Origin: Candidatus Limimorpha equi
Lineage (GTDB): Bacteria; Bacteroidota; Bacteroidia; Bacteroidales; F082
Direction: 5' to 3'
Assembly: GCA_018065885.1 (NCBI GenBank)
Contig: JAGHSL010000205.1
Coordinates: 1-21,721, forward strand
DNA: 21,721 nt
The notes under the pieces were generated by a model. It was not told the DNA's origin, did no database searches, and saw only the letters and a program-made list of their open reading frames with translations. Position 1 is the stretch's first letter. Each line of letters opens with the position of its first letter. The position numbers and the translations under genes are program-made. Below, one piece after another: positions 14,864 to 21,721 of the stretch.

Positions 14864-14984
14864 TGCGGTAAGTATTGCTTTCTAAATCTTGTATTTACCC
14901 GTCCATTTGAACATGCAAACAATGATTTTTAATCAATTATTGATTTGATTTTGAAAGATTTTCGGGGCAGACATATCAAAAAAA

Positions 14985-16367
14985 TCACACCATCTTCTTA
15001 GCCTCTTCCAGAATCATGTTGGCAAAACGCTCAGCTTCGGCTTCGGTCTTGCCTTCAGAATAGATGCGGATAATAGGCTCGGTGTTCGATTTACGGAGGT
15101 GGACCCAACCTTCTTCGAAGTCAATCTTCACGCCATCGATGGTGGTGACTTTCTCGTTCTTGTATTTCTCAGCGAACTTGGCGAGGATGCCATCGACATC
15201 AGTTGTCGGGGTGAGCTGAATCTTGTTCTTCGACATCACATAGACCGGATAAGTCTTTTTCAGTTCTGAACATTTCACCTTCTTTTCGGCTAATTGCGTG
15301 AGGAACAGTGCCGTACCGACAAGGGCATCGCGGCCATAGTGGATTTCAGGATAAATGACGCCGCCATTGCCTTCGCCACCGATGACAGCACCGACTTCCT
15401 TCATCTTCTCGACCACATTCACCTCGCCCACTGCCGCTGCATAATATTCGCAGCCGTGGTTGTGGGTCACATCGCGCAAAGCACGTGTCGATGAAAGGTT
15501 GGAGACTGTTGTGCCAGGCGTGTGTTTCAGAATGAAATCGGCAACGGAAACGAGTGTATATTCCTCGCCAAACAATTCACCATCCTCCTTCACGAAGACG
15601 AGACGGTCGACATCAGGATCGACGACGACACCGAAATCGCAGCCTTGTTCCTTGACAAAACGGCAAATGTCGGTAAGATTTTGTGCCAAAGGTTCCGGCG
15701 TATGGGCGAAGTTGCCGGTCGGCTCGCAGTTGAGTTCAAGCACTTCCTTCACGCCCAAGGCACGCAACATCTTAGGAATGGCAATGCCACCCGTCGAATT
15801 GACAGCATCGACAGCGACCTTGAAATTGGCCTTGGCAATCACGTCCTTGTTGACCAAAGGCAGCTGGCAAACCATTTCAACATGCTTGTCCATCCAACCG
15901 TCAACTTGTTGATAGGTGCCGATTTTGCCGATTTCCACGAAGTCGAAGTCATCTTTGGCGGCCACATCCAAAAGCCATGCGCCTTCAGCGGCAGAAATAA
16001 ATTCACCCTTGTTATTCAACAGTTTAAGAGCATTCCATTGAGCCGGATTGTGGCTTGCCGTGAGGATAATGCCGGCATCGGCTTTCAGGCCTGTAACGGC
16101 GATTTCCGTAGTTGGTGTGGTGCTCAGACCGATGTCCAAGACATCAGCGCCCATGGCTTGCAAGGTGCCGCACACGATTTGATTGACGAAGAAACCCGAC
16201 ATACGGGCATCGCGACCGACAACGACTTTCGGACGCTCAACACCACCATGTTGAATGAACTTTACGAAAGCTGCGGTGAATTTCACCATGTCGATAGGTG
16301 TCAGGTTGTCGCCTGGCTGTCCGCCTATCGTTCCACGAATACCGGAAATTGATTTGATAAGTGTCAT
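14985..16367 (-). CDS. glmM: Phosphoglucosamine mutase
   Basis: An alpha-D-phosphohexomutase, most likely GlmM, which interconverts glucosamine-6-phosphate and glucosamine-1-phosphate for UDP-GlcNAc synthesis. The 460 residues carry all four hallmark loops: the phosphoserine loop TASHNP (S105), the magnesium loop DPDVDR (250-255), the sugar loop GEGNGG (331-336), and the phosphate loop RKSNTEP (425-431). The sugar loop is of the archaeal/Bacteroidota kind and differs from the E. coli GlmM loop, so a phosphomannomutase/phosphoglucomutase activity is the alternative. Its neighbour mpl also serves peptidoglycan precursors, which favours GlmM. The spacer upstream holds a repeat array; I found no convincing promoter. 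Confidence 0.88.
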   Translation of the reverse strand: MTLIKSISGIRGTIGGQPGDNLTPIDMVKFTAAFVKFIQHGGVERPKVVVGRDARMSGFFVNQIVCGTLQAMGADVLDIGLSTTPTTEIAVTGLKADAGIILTASHNPAQWNALKLLNNKGEFISAAEGAWLLDVAAKDDFDFVEIGKIGTYQQVDGWMDKHVEMVCQLPLVNKDVIAKANFKVAVDAVNSTGGIAIPKMLRALGVKEVLELNCEPTGNFAHTPEPLAQNLTDICRFVKEQGCDFGVVVDPDVDRLVFVKEDGELFGEEYTLVSVADFILKHTPGTTVSNLSSTRALRDVTHNHGCEYYAAAVGEVNVVEKMKEVGAVIGGEGNGGVIYPEIHYGRDALVGTALFLTQLAEKKVKCSELKKTYPVYVMSKNKIQLTPTTDVDGILAKFAEKYKNEKVTTIDGVKIDFEEGWVHLRKSNTEPIIRIYSEGKTEAEAERFANMILEEAKKMV

Positions 16368-16399
16368 ATTTTGTGTATTTTATAATTGTTCGTTTTTTT

Positions 16400-16506
16400 G
16401 CTTCTAGCATTTGGCTCTTGGCTTCTGCTCAATTATCAATAATCAAAGATTTTGTTTTTCTCATTGTTTAAACGTGCCAGTAGCCAACTGCCAATGGCCA
16501 GTGGCC
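16400..16506. repeat. Split 7-bp array (GCTWCTG family), inverted halves
   Basis: In the spacer between the EEP gene and glmM, the units GCTTCTA, GCATTTG, GCTCTTG and GCTTCTG run at 16400-16427. After an AT-rich middle of about 44 bp come opposite-sense units of 7 bp at 16472-16506: ACGTGCC, AGTAGCC, AACTGCC, AATGGCC and AGTGGCC. The last one runs into the stop codon of the EEP gene. The word is the same as at 1364-1433, about 15 kb away, and the two arms could pair. Confidence 0.8.
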
Positions 16507-17624
16507 TACTTAACATTAAAATCCAAAATCACAGGATAATGATCCGAAGCCTTGAAACGCAAACGCTTGTATTTCACGGGCGTAACATCGTCATTAACCC
16601 ACATATAATCTATTCTCAACAGAGGCAGGCGACCACCGTAAGTCGGCTTGATGCCCTGTCCCACTTTCACGAAACTATCCGAAAAACCTGCATTTTGCAT
16701 TTGCTGGTAAGTGAACGAAAGCGGTGCATCGTTGAAATCGCCACACATGATAATCGGGCCATCGACATGCGGCATGGTTTCCAAGACCTCTTTCAGTTCG
16801 GCACTGCGGCGCTCGAAGGCAAATTTCAGCTTGCGAAACACCGATTTTCCAATCTCTTCAAGGTTTTCCTGCGATTTTGTCGACTCCATCAGCACATCAA
16901 TTTCGTCGTCGGTAATCATATAAGAGAGCAAATGCACATCGGCGACATAGAACGTTCCTTTCTCGCCCGTATCGACTTTCACCATGATGCCGTAAGTGTT
17001 TTCCTTTCCAAATCCCGACTCTTCATCGACTTTCGACAAAGGATATTTCGAGAAGACGACATTACCGCCATAATTCCTTTTCAAATTGTAATAAACATGC
17101 TGGAAACCAGCAGATTTTGCGAACTGCTCTATGCATTTCGGACGCGTCACACCTTTCTGATAGGATGCAAATTCCTGACAGCACAGCACATCGGGATTCT
17201 GGTCAATCACCTTTTCGATAATGGCTTGGGCAAAATCTTCGCTCGACGTCTTTTCATCAACATGATGGAAATTGTGTACATTATAAGTCATCACACGGAA
17301 ATCGCCCATGTCGGCGGTTTTCTTGCCAAAAGAATAGGATTTCATGAAACCCGGAATGGAAACAAGAAGTGCCAACACCGTAATCCAAACGACACGGGAA
17401 CGCATCATAAGCAATGCAAAGAAAACCAGTAGATTGAAGATGAGAATCTCCCAAAAAGCCAAACCGAAAAACGAGGTCCACACGAAATGCTGTGGGTCGA
17501 TATACGGATTCAACACGCTCAAAGCCATGGCAAACAAACCGATGAGCGCCAACAGGCCTAAGCCTGCGACTATCAGGCTTCCGAAAAAGCCTCTCCTTCT
17601 GCCATTATTTTTATCGTTATACAT
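16506..17624 (-). CDS. Membrane-anchored endonuclease/exonuclease/phosphatase-family protein
   Basis: A 372-residue protein. Three N-terminal membrane helices (about 13-37, 48-68 and 72-90) anchor a C-terminal EEP (DNase I-like) domain from about residue 100. Family motifs are present in order: MTYNVHNFH (metal/Asn site), DVLCCQEF (catalytic Glu), a central HLLSY, MCGDFNDAP (Asp/Asn pair) and ASDHYPV (catalytic Asp-His) near the C-terminus. These enzymes hydrolyse phosphodiesters, but the substrate ranges from DNA to phospholipid and sphingomyelin headgroups. The anchor suggests that the domain acts at the membrane, on the outer face if the helix count is odd as it appears. It follows the second rhomboid gene by 8 bp and ends the mutL-rhomboid cluster. 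Confidence 0.85.
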   Translation of the reverse strand: MYNDKNNGRRRGFFGSLIVAGLGLLALIGLFAMALSVLNPYIDPQHFVWTSFFGLAFWEILIFNLLVFFALLMMRSRVVWITVLALLVSIPGFMKSYSFGKKTADMGDFRVMTYNVHNFHHVDEKTSSEDFAQAIIEKVIDQNPDVLCCQEFASYQKGVTRPKCIEQFAKSAGFQHVYYNLKRNYGGNVVFSKYPLSKVDEESGFGKENTYGIMVKVDTGEKGTFYVADVHLLSYMITDDEIDVLMESTKSQENLEEIGKSVFRKLKFAFERRSAELKEVLETMPHVDGPIIMCGDFNDAPLSFTYQQMQNAGFSDSFVKVGQGIKPTYGGRLPLLRIDYMWVNDDVTPVKYKRLRFKASDHYPVILDFNVK

Positions 17625-17632
17625 GATAATTT

Positions 17633-18547
17633 CTATCGACTGTTCTTAAACAAAAAATCCTTTTCGTCCTGCGTGAGACTTGTGTAGCCGTTTTTGGCAA
17701 TCTTATCCAAAATGGCATCCACATCACGTTCTTTTTCAGCTTGTTGCTGATTGTATTGCTCGTCGGAAACAGGACGTTTAGATTCATCTTTAACGGTTTT
17801 ATACCGCGTATATTTCATTCCGCTGCGTTTCGGCAAACGGAAAATCTTGCCAAAATCGAAATCCTTGCGCATCAGAAAACCATAAAGAAAGCCATACAAG
17901 GCACCGCCCAAATGTGCAATGTGTCCGCCTGGATTTTCAGCACTGATGCTCAGCAGGTCAATGACGACAAAAATTATGGCTAACCATTTGAATTTCAATC
18001 TTCCGAAAAGCAAAATATTCAATTCATAATCGGGTTTGTAGGCGGCTGCCGCAACCAAAATCGCGAGCACCGAGGCTGAGGCCCCCATCACAATTGAAGT
18101 CTGCTTAACATCCTCAAAGACAGGGAAAACGTTGTAAGCCAGCACGAAAAACAGCGCTCCGAACAACCCGCCGATGACGTATGTCCAAACCAGTTTTTTA
18201 TCAGAAAGAAAGCGCACGAAAATCATGCCGCCGAAATAGAGCATCCACACGTTGAAAAACAAGTGCCAGAAACGCTCATGCAGAAACATGTATGTAATTG
18301 CAGTCCAAGGCTTCGTAGCCAAGACTTGCAGGCTTGAAGGCAAGGCCATGAAACGCACCAAAATATTGACACTCTCCGACTTAAAGAGCCAAGCCACCAC
18401 ATTGACCATAGCCACCATGATCCAAATGCCGACATTAGCAATCAGCAAGTAATTCAATGCCGATTTCTGCGCAAAAAACGCCTTCATCGTATCGCCGAAA
18501 TTCGGACGGTTGTAGCCGTATCCCCTATTGCCAAACATCGGATTCAT
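17633..18547 (-). CDS. Rhomboid intramembrane serine protease (2), C-terminal tail
   Basis: An inner-membrane protease that cuts transmembrane segments. I chose the ATG at 18547 (MNPMFGNRGYG), giving 304 residues, because it overlaps the stop of the preceding gene as ATGA, the usual sign of translational coupling. An in-frame ATG nine codons upstream would overlap by 31 bp. The catalytic dyad is S157 in GASAS and H212 in HIAHLGGALYG. The conserved HxxxHxxxN-like start FLHERFWHLFFN lies at about 88-99. After the last membrane helix there is a charged tail of about 80 residues ending in LTQDEKDFLFKNSR, which looks like a separate small C-terminal module. The GASA loop replaces the usual GxSG glycine, a tolerated variation. 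Substrates are unknown. Confidence 0.9.
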   Translation of the reverse strand: MNPMFGNRGYGYNRPNFGDTMKAFFAQKSALNYLLIANVGIWIMVAMVNVVAWLFKSESVNILVRFMALPSSLQVLATKPWTAITYMFLHERFWHLFFNVWMLYFGGMIFVRFLSDKKLVWTYVIGGLFGALFFVLAYNVFPVFEDVKQTSIVMGASASVLAILVAAAAYKPDYELNILLFGRLKFKWLAIIFVVIDLLSISAENPGGHIAHLGGALYGFLYGFLMRKDFDFGKIFRLPKRSGMKYTRYKTVKDESKRPVSDEQYNQQQAEKERDVDAILDKIAKNGYTSLTQDEKDFLFKNSR

Positions 18548-19233
18548 GAGTAGAGGTTTCCTTTCTTTTTCCAATGGAGAATCAAAATCAAGCCGAATAA
18601 CATGCCGCCCAAATGCGCAAAGTGAGCGATATTGCCACCGCCAACGAAGCCACTGACCAATTCAATGATGGCATAGCCGATGACAAACCACTTGGCTTTC
18701 AGCGGAATAAAGAAATAAAGGTAAATCATGGCATTCGGAAACATCATACCGAAAGCCAGAAGCAAACCGTAAATGGCACCCGAAGCACCGACCGTGGTCA
18801 TCAAATTGAGGTATTGCGCCATCGGCATTCTGACTCCACTAAGATTAACATAATCGTATTCAGCCAGTTGAGTGGCATACTGAATGTATTGCACCAATTC
18901 CTGGCACAAGCCGGCACCAATGCCACATATCATGTAGAAAAGCAGGAATCGCTGCGAACCCCACATATTTTCGAGTGTGTTACCGAACATCCACAAGGCG
19001 AACATGTTGAAAAACAGGTGTTCAAAGTTGCCGTGCATGAACATGTAAGTGATGATTTGGTAAGGCTTGAAATCGGAGGCCATGAAAAAATGCAGTCCCA
19101 GAATGCTGTTCAAATCGATGTTGAAACGATTGAAAGTGAATGTTGCCAAAAACATCAGTACGTTGATAATCAACAGATTCTTAACGACTGTTGGCAGAAT
19201 GGAAAATCCCGTTGGACTAAATTGTTGACTCAT
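18544..19233 (-). CDS. Rhomboid intramembrane serine protease (1)
   Basis: A 229-residue rhomboid with six predicted membrane helices and almost no extra domains. The catalytic serine is S151 in GASGA, and the histidine is H207 in HFAHLGGMLFG. The FMHGNFEHLFFNMFALW block at about 65-81 supplies the conserved His and Asn. Unlike the next gene it has the canonical GxSG loop and a very short tail (HWKKKGNLYS). It shares a 4-bp ATGA overlap with the second rhomboid, so both products are probably made together. mutL lies upstream, separated by a 143-bp spacer that contains an 8-bp repeat array. Confidence 0.92.
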   Translation of the reverse strand: MSQQFSPTGFSILPTVVKNLLIINVLMFLATFTFNRFNIDLNSILGLHFFMASDFKPYQIITYMFMHGNFEHLFFNMFALWMFGNTLENMWGSQRFLLFYMICGIGAGLCQELVQYIQYATQLAEYDYVNLSGVRMPMAQYLNLMTTVGASGAIYGLLLAFGMMFPNAMIYLYFFIPLKAKWFVIGYAIIELVSGFVGGGNIAHFAHLGGMLFGLILILHWKKKGNLYS

Positions 19234-19262
19234 TTTATGTTGAACTGTTGGGTATTTGTTTG

Positions 19263-19366
19263 TTGACTATTTGACTATTCGACTTGTGGACTATTAGACT
19301 GTTAGACAATTTGACATTTAGACTTTTAAATGGTTTGACTGTTAGACTTTTGAACAATTTTGAACT
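19263..19366. repeat. 8-bp tandem array (TTNGACTR family), 13 units
   Basis: The spacer between mutL and the first rhomboid gene holds thirteen consecutive 8-bp units in strict register. They include TTGACTAT (twice), TCGACTTG, TGGACTAT, TAGACTGT, TAGACAAT, TTGACATT and TAGACTTT (twice). One unit (19327-19334) is worn down to TAAATGGT. GAC is kept at positions 3-5 in most units, while the other bases vary. It is too degenerate for a simple microsatellite and too short for CRISPR. The same word family in the opposite orientation is at 13466-13505. Confidence 0.88.
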
Positions 19367-19376
19367 TTTTTATCCT

Positions 19377-21197
19377 TTAATTGAAACGCGACATAAGTTC
19401 ATCAATTGTAAGAATATAATACGTTTTTTTGCCATTGTGTGCCACTTCGGCCACATTGCAGGCAAACAACTGATCCACAAGGTGCTGCATCTCGGTTTCC
19501 GACAATGGTGTTTGCGGTTTCATGGAAAGTTGCGTTGCCATGGTCTTTGCCAGATTCAGTTTTCTATCCAATTGTAAATCAGTGCGGTTTATCTTATAAT
19601 TCTCTAATATTTTCTCCAAAAGCGTCACGGCATCCGTCCCCGACGAATCGGCTGGCGTTCCGTTAATCATGAAGGTCGTCGGATTGGCCTGTTCCAAACG
19701 GAATCCCAGGTTTTCCAAATCAGGCATCAGTTCCTTTAACAACGAAGCGTCGTTTAAGTTCAGGCTAATGGGCTGCGGAAACAGTTCCTGCTGCGAAATG
19801 CCGCCACTGTTTTCCAACTGTTTCTGGAATTTCTCAAACAGAATACGCATGTGCGCCAAATGCTGGTCGATAACCAAAATGCCTGATTTCACCGAAGTCA
19901 GTATATACGACTGATTCACTTGCATATACTGGCTCTTCGGTTGGGTTTCCTGCGGTGTTTTTTCTTCCGTTTGGTCTACCCTGTCGCCGTAAAGCAAACG
20001 CCAATCGCCCGTATTGCAGGGTCTTTCGGGATGGAAAGAACTGCCTTGGAACGATGGGCGCGAATTACCGCTAACAGGCTGATTGAAAGGATTATAGTTT
20101 TCGTCAATGGAAATGGTTGGCTGCACGATGGAACGTCCCGATTTAACCACCTCGCCGAAATCGATGTCGGGATTGGGCGATTCCTCGAAATCAATCATTG
20201 GGGAAAGGTTGTGTTGCCCGATGGCTTTGCGTACCGCCGCATGCAAAATAGCATACACCAGCTTGACATCCAAGAAGTTGACTTCCGTTTTGGTCGGGTG
20301 AATGTTGATGTCGATGTCGGCCGGATCAACCTCGATATTGAGGAAATAGCCTGGAAAACTGTCCTTTGGAATCATTTCCAGATAGGCGTTTTCGATGGCG
20401 TGATGCAGATAAGGATGCTTGATGAAACGGTTGTTGACGAAGAAATACTGCTCGCCGCGCGTCTTGCGGGCAAATTCCGCCTTGACGATATAGCCGTTGA
20501 TGCGCACACGCTCGGTCTCCTGATTGACAGGCAACAGCTTTTCCTCGTAATTATTGCCAAACAAGCCCATGATGCGTTGTTTCAGGTTGCCGGCATAAAG
20601 ATGGTAGATTTCCTTGCCGTCGCTATTGAGCGTGAAGGCGACTTGAGGATTCATCAAGGTCACACGAGTAAACTCTTCGACGATGTGGCGCATTTCCGAT
20701 GCAGTGGATTTCAGGAAGTTACGCCTTGCCGGAACGTTGAAAAACAGGTTCTTAATGGTGAAAGTCGTACCAACCGACATCGGAATCAAGGTCTGTTCCT
20801 TGATAACCGAGCCTTCGTTGATGATTTTCGTGCCGACTTCATCTTCCTTGCGTCGTGTCTTCAATTCCATTTGTGCGATGGCCGCGATACTTGCCAAAGC
20901 CTCGCCACGGAAGCCCATGGTGCGGATGGAAAACAAATCCTCAGCCTTGCTGATTTTCGAGGTCGCGTGACGCTCGAAACACAACCGCGCATCGGTCTCC
21001 GACATGCCACAGCCGTTGTCGATGACCATAATCAGCGATTTGCCGGCATCTTTCACAACCAAGTCGATTTGCGTTGCGCCAGCGTCCAAGGCGTTCTCCA
21101 TCAGCTCTTTGACAGCCGATGCAGGACGCTGAATCACTTCGCCTGCCGCAATCTGATTGGCTACGCTATCGGGAAGTAATTTAATGATGTCCAACAT
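19377..21197 (-). CDS. mutL: DNA mismatch repair protein MutL
   Basis: GHKL ATPase that links MutS mismatch recognition to strand removal. The 606 residues have the standard N-terminal ATPase with ENALDAGA (34-41), DNGCGM (60-65) and GFRGEAL (95-101). The transducer domain follows to about residue 330, then a linker of about 90 residues rich in Asn, Ser and Gln, and a C-terminal dimerisation domain from about 425. In MutL proteins with endonuclease activity this domain carries DQHA(x)2E(x)4E. Here the place reads DQHLAHMRILFE (444-455), so the first glutamate is replaced by Met450, and no CPHGRP motif is seen near the C-terminus. Nicking activity is therefore doubtful. It follows a small membrane-protein gene by 4 bp. 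Confidence 0.96.
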   Translation of the reverse strand: MLDIIKLLPDSVANQIAAGEVIQRPASAVKELMENALDAGATQIDLVVKDAGKSLIMVIDNGCGMSETDARLCFERHATSKISKAEDLFSIRTMGFRGEALASIAAIAQMELKTRRKEDEVGTKIINEGSVIKEQTLIPMSVGTTFTIKNLFFNVPARRNFLKSTASEMRHIVEEFTRVTLMNPQVAFTLNSDGKEIYHLYAGNLKQRIMGLFGNNYEEKLLPVNQETERVRINGYIVKAEFARKTRGEQYFFVNNRFIKHPYLHHAIENAYLEMIPKDSFPGYFLNIEVDPADIDINIHPTKTEVNFLDVKLVYAILHAAVRKAIGQHNLSPMIDFEESPNPDIDFGEVVKSGRSIVQPTISIDENYNPFNQPVSGNSRPSFQGSSFHPERPCNTGDWRLLYGDRVDQTEEKTPQETQPKSQYMQVNQSYILTSVKSGILVIDQHLAHMRILFEKFQKQLENSGGISQQELFPQPISLNLNDASLLKELMPDLENLGFRLEQANPTTFMINGTPADSSGTDAVTLLEKILENYKINRTDLQLDRKLNLAKTMATQLSMKPQTPLSETEMQHLVDQLFACNVAEVAHNGKKTYYILTIDELMSRFN

Positions 21198-21201
21198 ATT
21201 A

Positions 21202-21510
21202 TCACTTTCCCATCAGGCCACTGACGATGTTCGTCAAGACTGGCGTACAGAACACAAAATAGAAAATGAAAACGATGACCGCGCCGAGGACGATACGGCG
21301 GATGAGGCGGTTGCGGCGTTCGGCCGGCGTTTCCTCATCCTGCGTGTTGCCCCATTTCGAACGCATCTGCATACGCAGCTGCTCCTCGTGGCTCAAGTTT
21401 GCATCCAGACCTTTTTCGGCCTTTTTCTTTTCCCATTCTTCTTTTGCGGGGTCGTAATATCTTGGAATGTAGTTGAATTTCCTTGGTTGTTGTCTATAGA
21501 AGAATCCCAT
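21202..21510 (-). CDS. Small membrane protein encoded before mutL
   Basis: A 102-residue protein with a basic and aromatic N-terminal part (YRQQPRKFNYIPRYYDP) and a charged, probably helical middle (about 22-68). It has one hydrophobic helix at about 70-90 (RIVLGAVIVFIFYFVFC) and a short tail. No signal peptide is present, so the N-terminus probably stays in the cytoplasm. The function is unknown and I do not recognise a named domain. The stop codon lies 4 bp before the mutL ATG, so the two are co-transcribed and may be translationally coupled. Its start region has a perfect -7 element 22 bp upstream. Confidence 0.82.
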   Translation of the reverse strand: MGFFYRQQPRKFNYIPRYYDPAKEEWEKKKAEKGLDANLSHEEQLRMQMRSKWGNTQDEETPAERRNRLIRRIVLGAVIVFIFYFVFCTPVLTNIVSGLMGK

Positions 21511-21531
21511 AGCTTTAAATTATTAATTCGG

Positions 21532-21539
21532 CAAATTTA
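21532..21539 (-). promoter_or_regulatory. -7 element of the mutL operon
   Basis: On the minus strand, TAAATTTG matches TAnnTTTG exactly and lies 21 bp upstream of the ATG of the small membrane-protein gene. I find no good -33 TTG at 18-20 bp, so the promoter call is moderate. Confidence 0.5.
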
Positions 21540-21579
21540 GGAATTTTTTGGATATGATGGATGATTGTTTCGTGACATA

Positions 21580-21612
21580 ATGAATAATTTCAATCAAAGT
21601 TTCATTATTCAT
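21580..21612. repeat. AT-only inverted repeat at end of upstream gene
   Basis: ATGAATAAT (21580-21588) pairs with ATTATTCAT (21604-21612) around 15 nt. The right arm overlaps the last codons of the minus-strand gene ending at 21605. It could slow or end transcription, but the stem has little GC and no T run follows it. Confidence 0.35.
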
Positions 21613-21721
21613 AATAACCAATCTTATACACCATGAAATAGTATTCTCTACTTGGTGAATCCGGCATCCATTGAATATGAGCGATGCAATTGCCTCTTTC
21701 GTCGAAGAAAAACCGGCTTTC
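21605..21721 (-). CDS. C-terminal end of a hypothetical protein (partial)
   Basis: The last 38 codons of a minus-strand gene run off the right edge in an open frame and end in TAA at 21605-21607. The visible peptide starts ESRFFFDERGNCIAHIQWMP and ends YKIGYYE. It is aromatic and beta-strand-like, and its composition is protein-like and unlike the surrounding AT-rich spacer. I cannot name the family from so little sequence. It ends 94 bp before the small membrane-protein gene and points the same way. Confidence 0.6.
   Translation of the reverse strand, partial: ESRFFFDERGNCIAHIQWMPDSPSREYYFMVYKIGYYE

Noticed and set aside
15522..16352. Open frame of 276 codons on the plus strand opposite glmM
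   Set aside because: Antisense to glmM with all catalytic motifs intact; composition is rich in His, Asp and Phe as expected for a reverse-complement shadow.
16452..17432. Open frame of 326 codons on the plus strand opposite the EEP gene
   Set aside because: Its start lies in the repeat spacer and the rest mirrors the EEP coding sequence; no domain is seen.
19263..19366. Possible CRISPR array in the mutL-rhomboid spacer
   Set aside because: Units are 8 bp, directly adjacent and degenerate; there are no 25-40 bp repeats, no spacers and no cas genes.
19920..21179. Open frame of 419 codons on the plus strand opposite mutL
   Set aside because: It lies wholly antisense to a clearly conserved mutL, has no recognisable domain and no promoter. 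Long antisense frames are common opposite this codon usage.

Overview
The window comes from a Bacteroidota chromosome, most likely the order Bacteroidales; I cannot resolve the family. The evidence is consistent across the window. Several genes are preceded by the Bacteroidota promoter element TAnnTTTG, twice with a -33 TTG/TTTG at an 18-19 bp spacing. Shine-Dalgarno sites are mostly absent. Rho carries a long acidic disordered insert. DUF4293, the rhomboid pair and the small membrane protein before mutL are family types I associate with this group. There are no rRNA or tRNA genes, CRISPR arrays, phage genes or transposase genes.

Layout. (1) 1-4603, minus strand: a lysine-fermentation operon transcribed right to left from a promoter at 4655-4684. 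Its order is CoA-transferase subunit A (atoD), kal, kce, kdd, kamA. It covers L-lysine to beta-lysine and then the later steps from 3,5-diaminohexanoate to crotonyl-CoA. The B12-dependent beta-lysine 5,6-aminomutase genes and the CoA-transferase B subunit are not in the window and probably lie beyond the left edge. (2) 5037-6025, minus: an ECF-type sigma factor with its promoter, a small hypothetical gene and a terminator. (3) 6227-8963: a DUF4293 membrane protein diverging from rho, with two promoter -10-like elements arranged as a perfect inverted 12-mer. (4) 9000-9732: a hicAB toxin-antitoxin cassette whose terminator has the same stem as the rho terminator just before it. (5) 9811-13434, plus: an MMPL/RND exporter followed by two LolA-like periplasmic proteins. 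(6) 13508-16367, minus: glmM then mpl, both serving cell-wall precursor metabolism. (7) 16506-21510, minus: a small membrane protein, mutL, two rhomboid proteases and a membrane-anchored EEP phosphohydrolase. (8) 21605-21721: the C-terminus of one more minus-strand gene.

The coding content is ordinary housekeeping and catabolism. What the gene list does not explain is in the spacers. Many of them, including spacers inside operons, consist of degenerate tandem arrays of 7- or 8-bp words. One word family is usually found per spacer, but two families recur at distant spacers (GCTWCTG at 1364 and 16400; TTNGACTR at 13466 and 19263). Some arrays flip strand half way, so the transcript could fold back on itself. 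A related mosaic upstream of atoD (about 4741-4980) mixes 8-bp AT-rich words with tiny hairpins that mostly have 3-nt loops. I regard this shared spacer grammar as the best candidate for something undescribed; its function is unknown.
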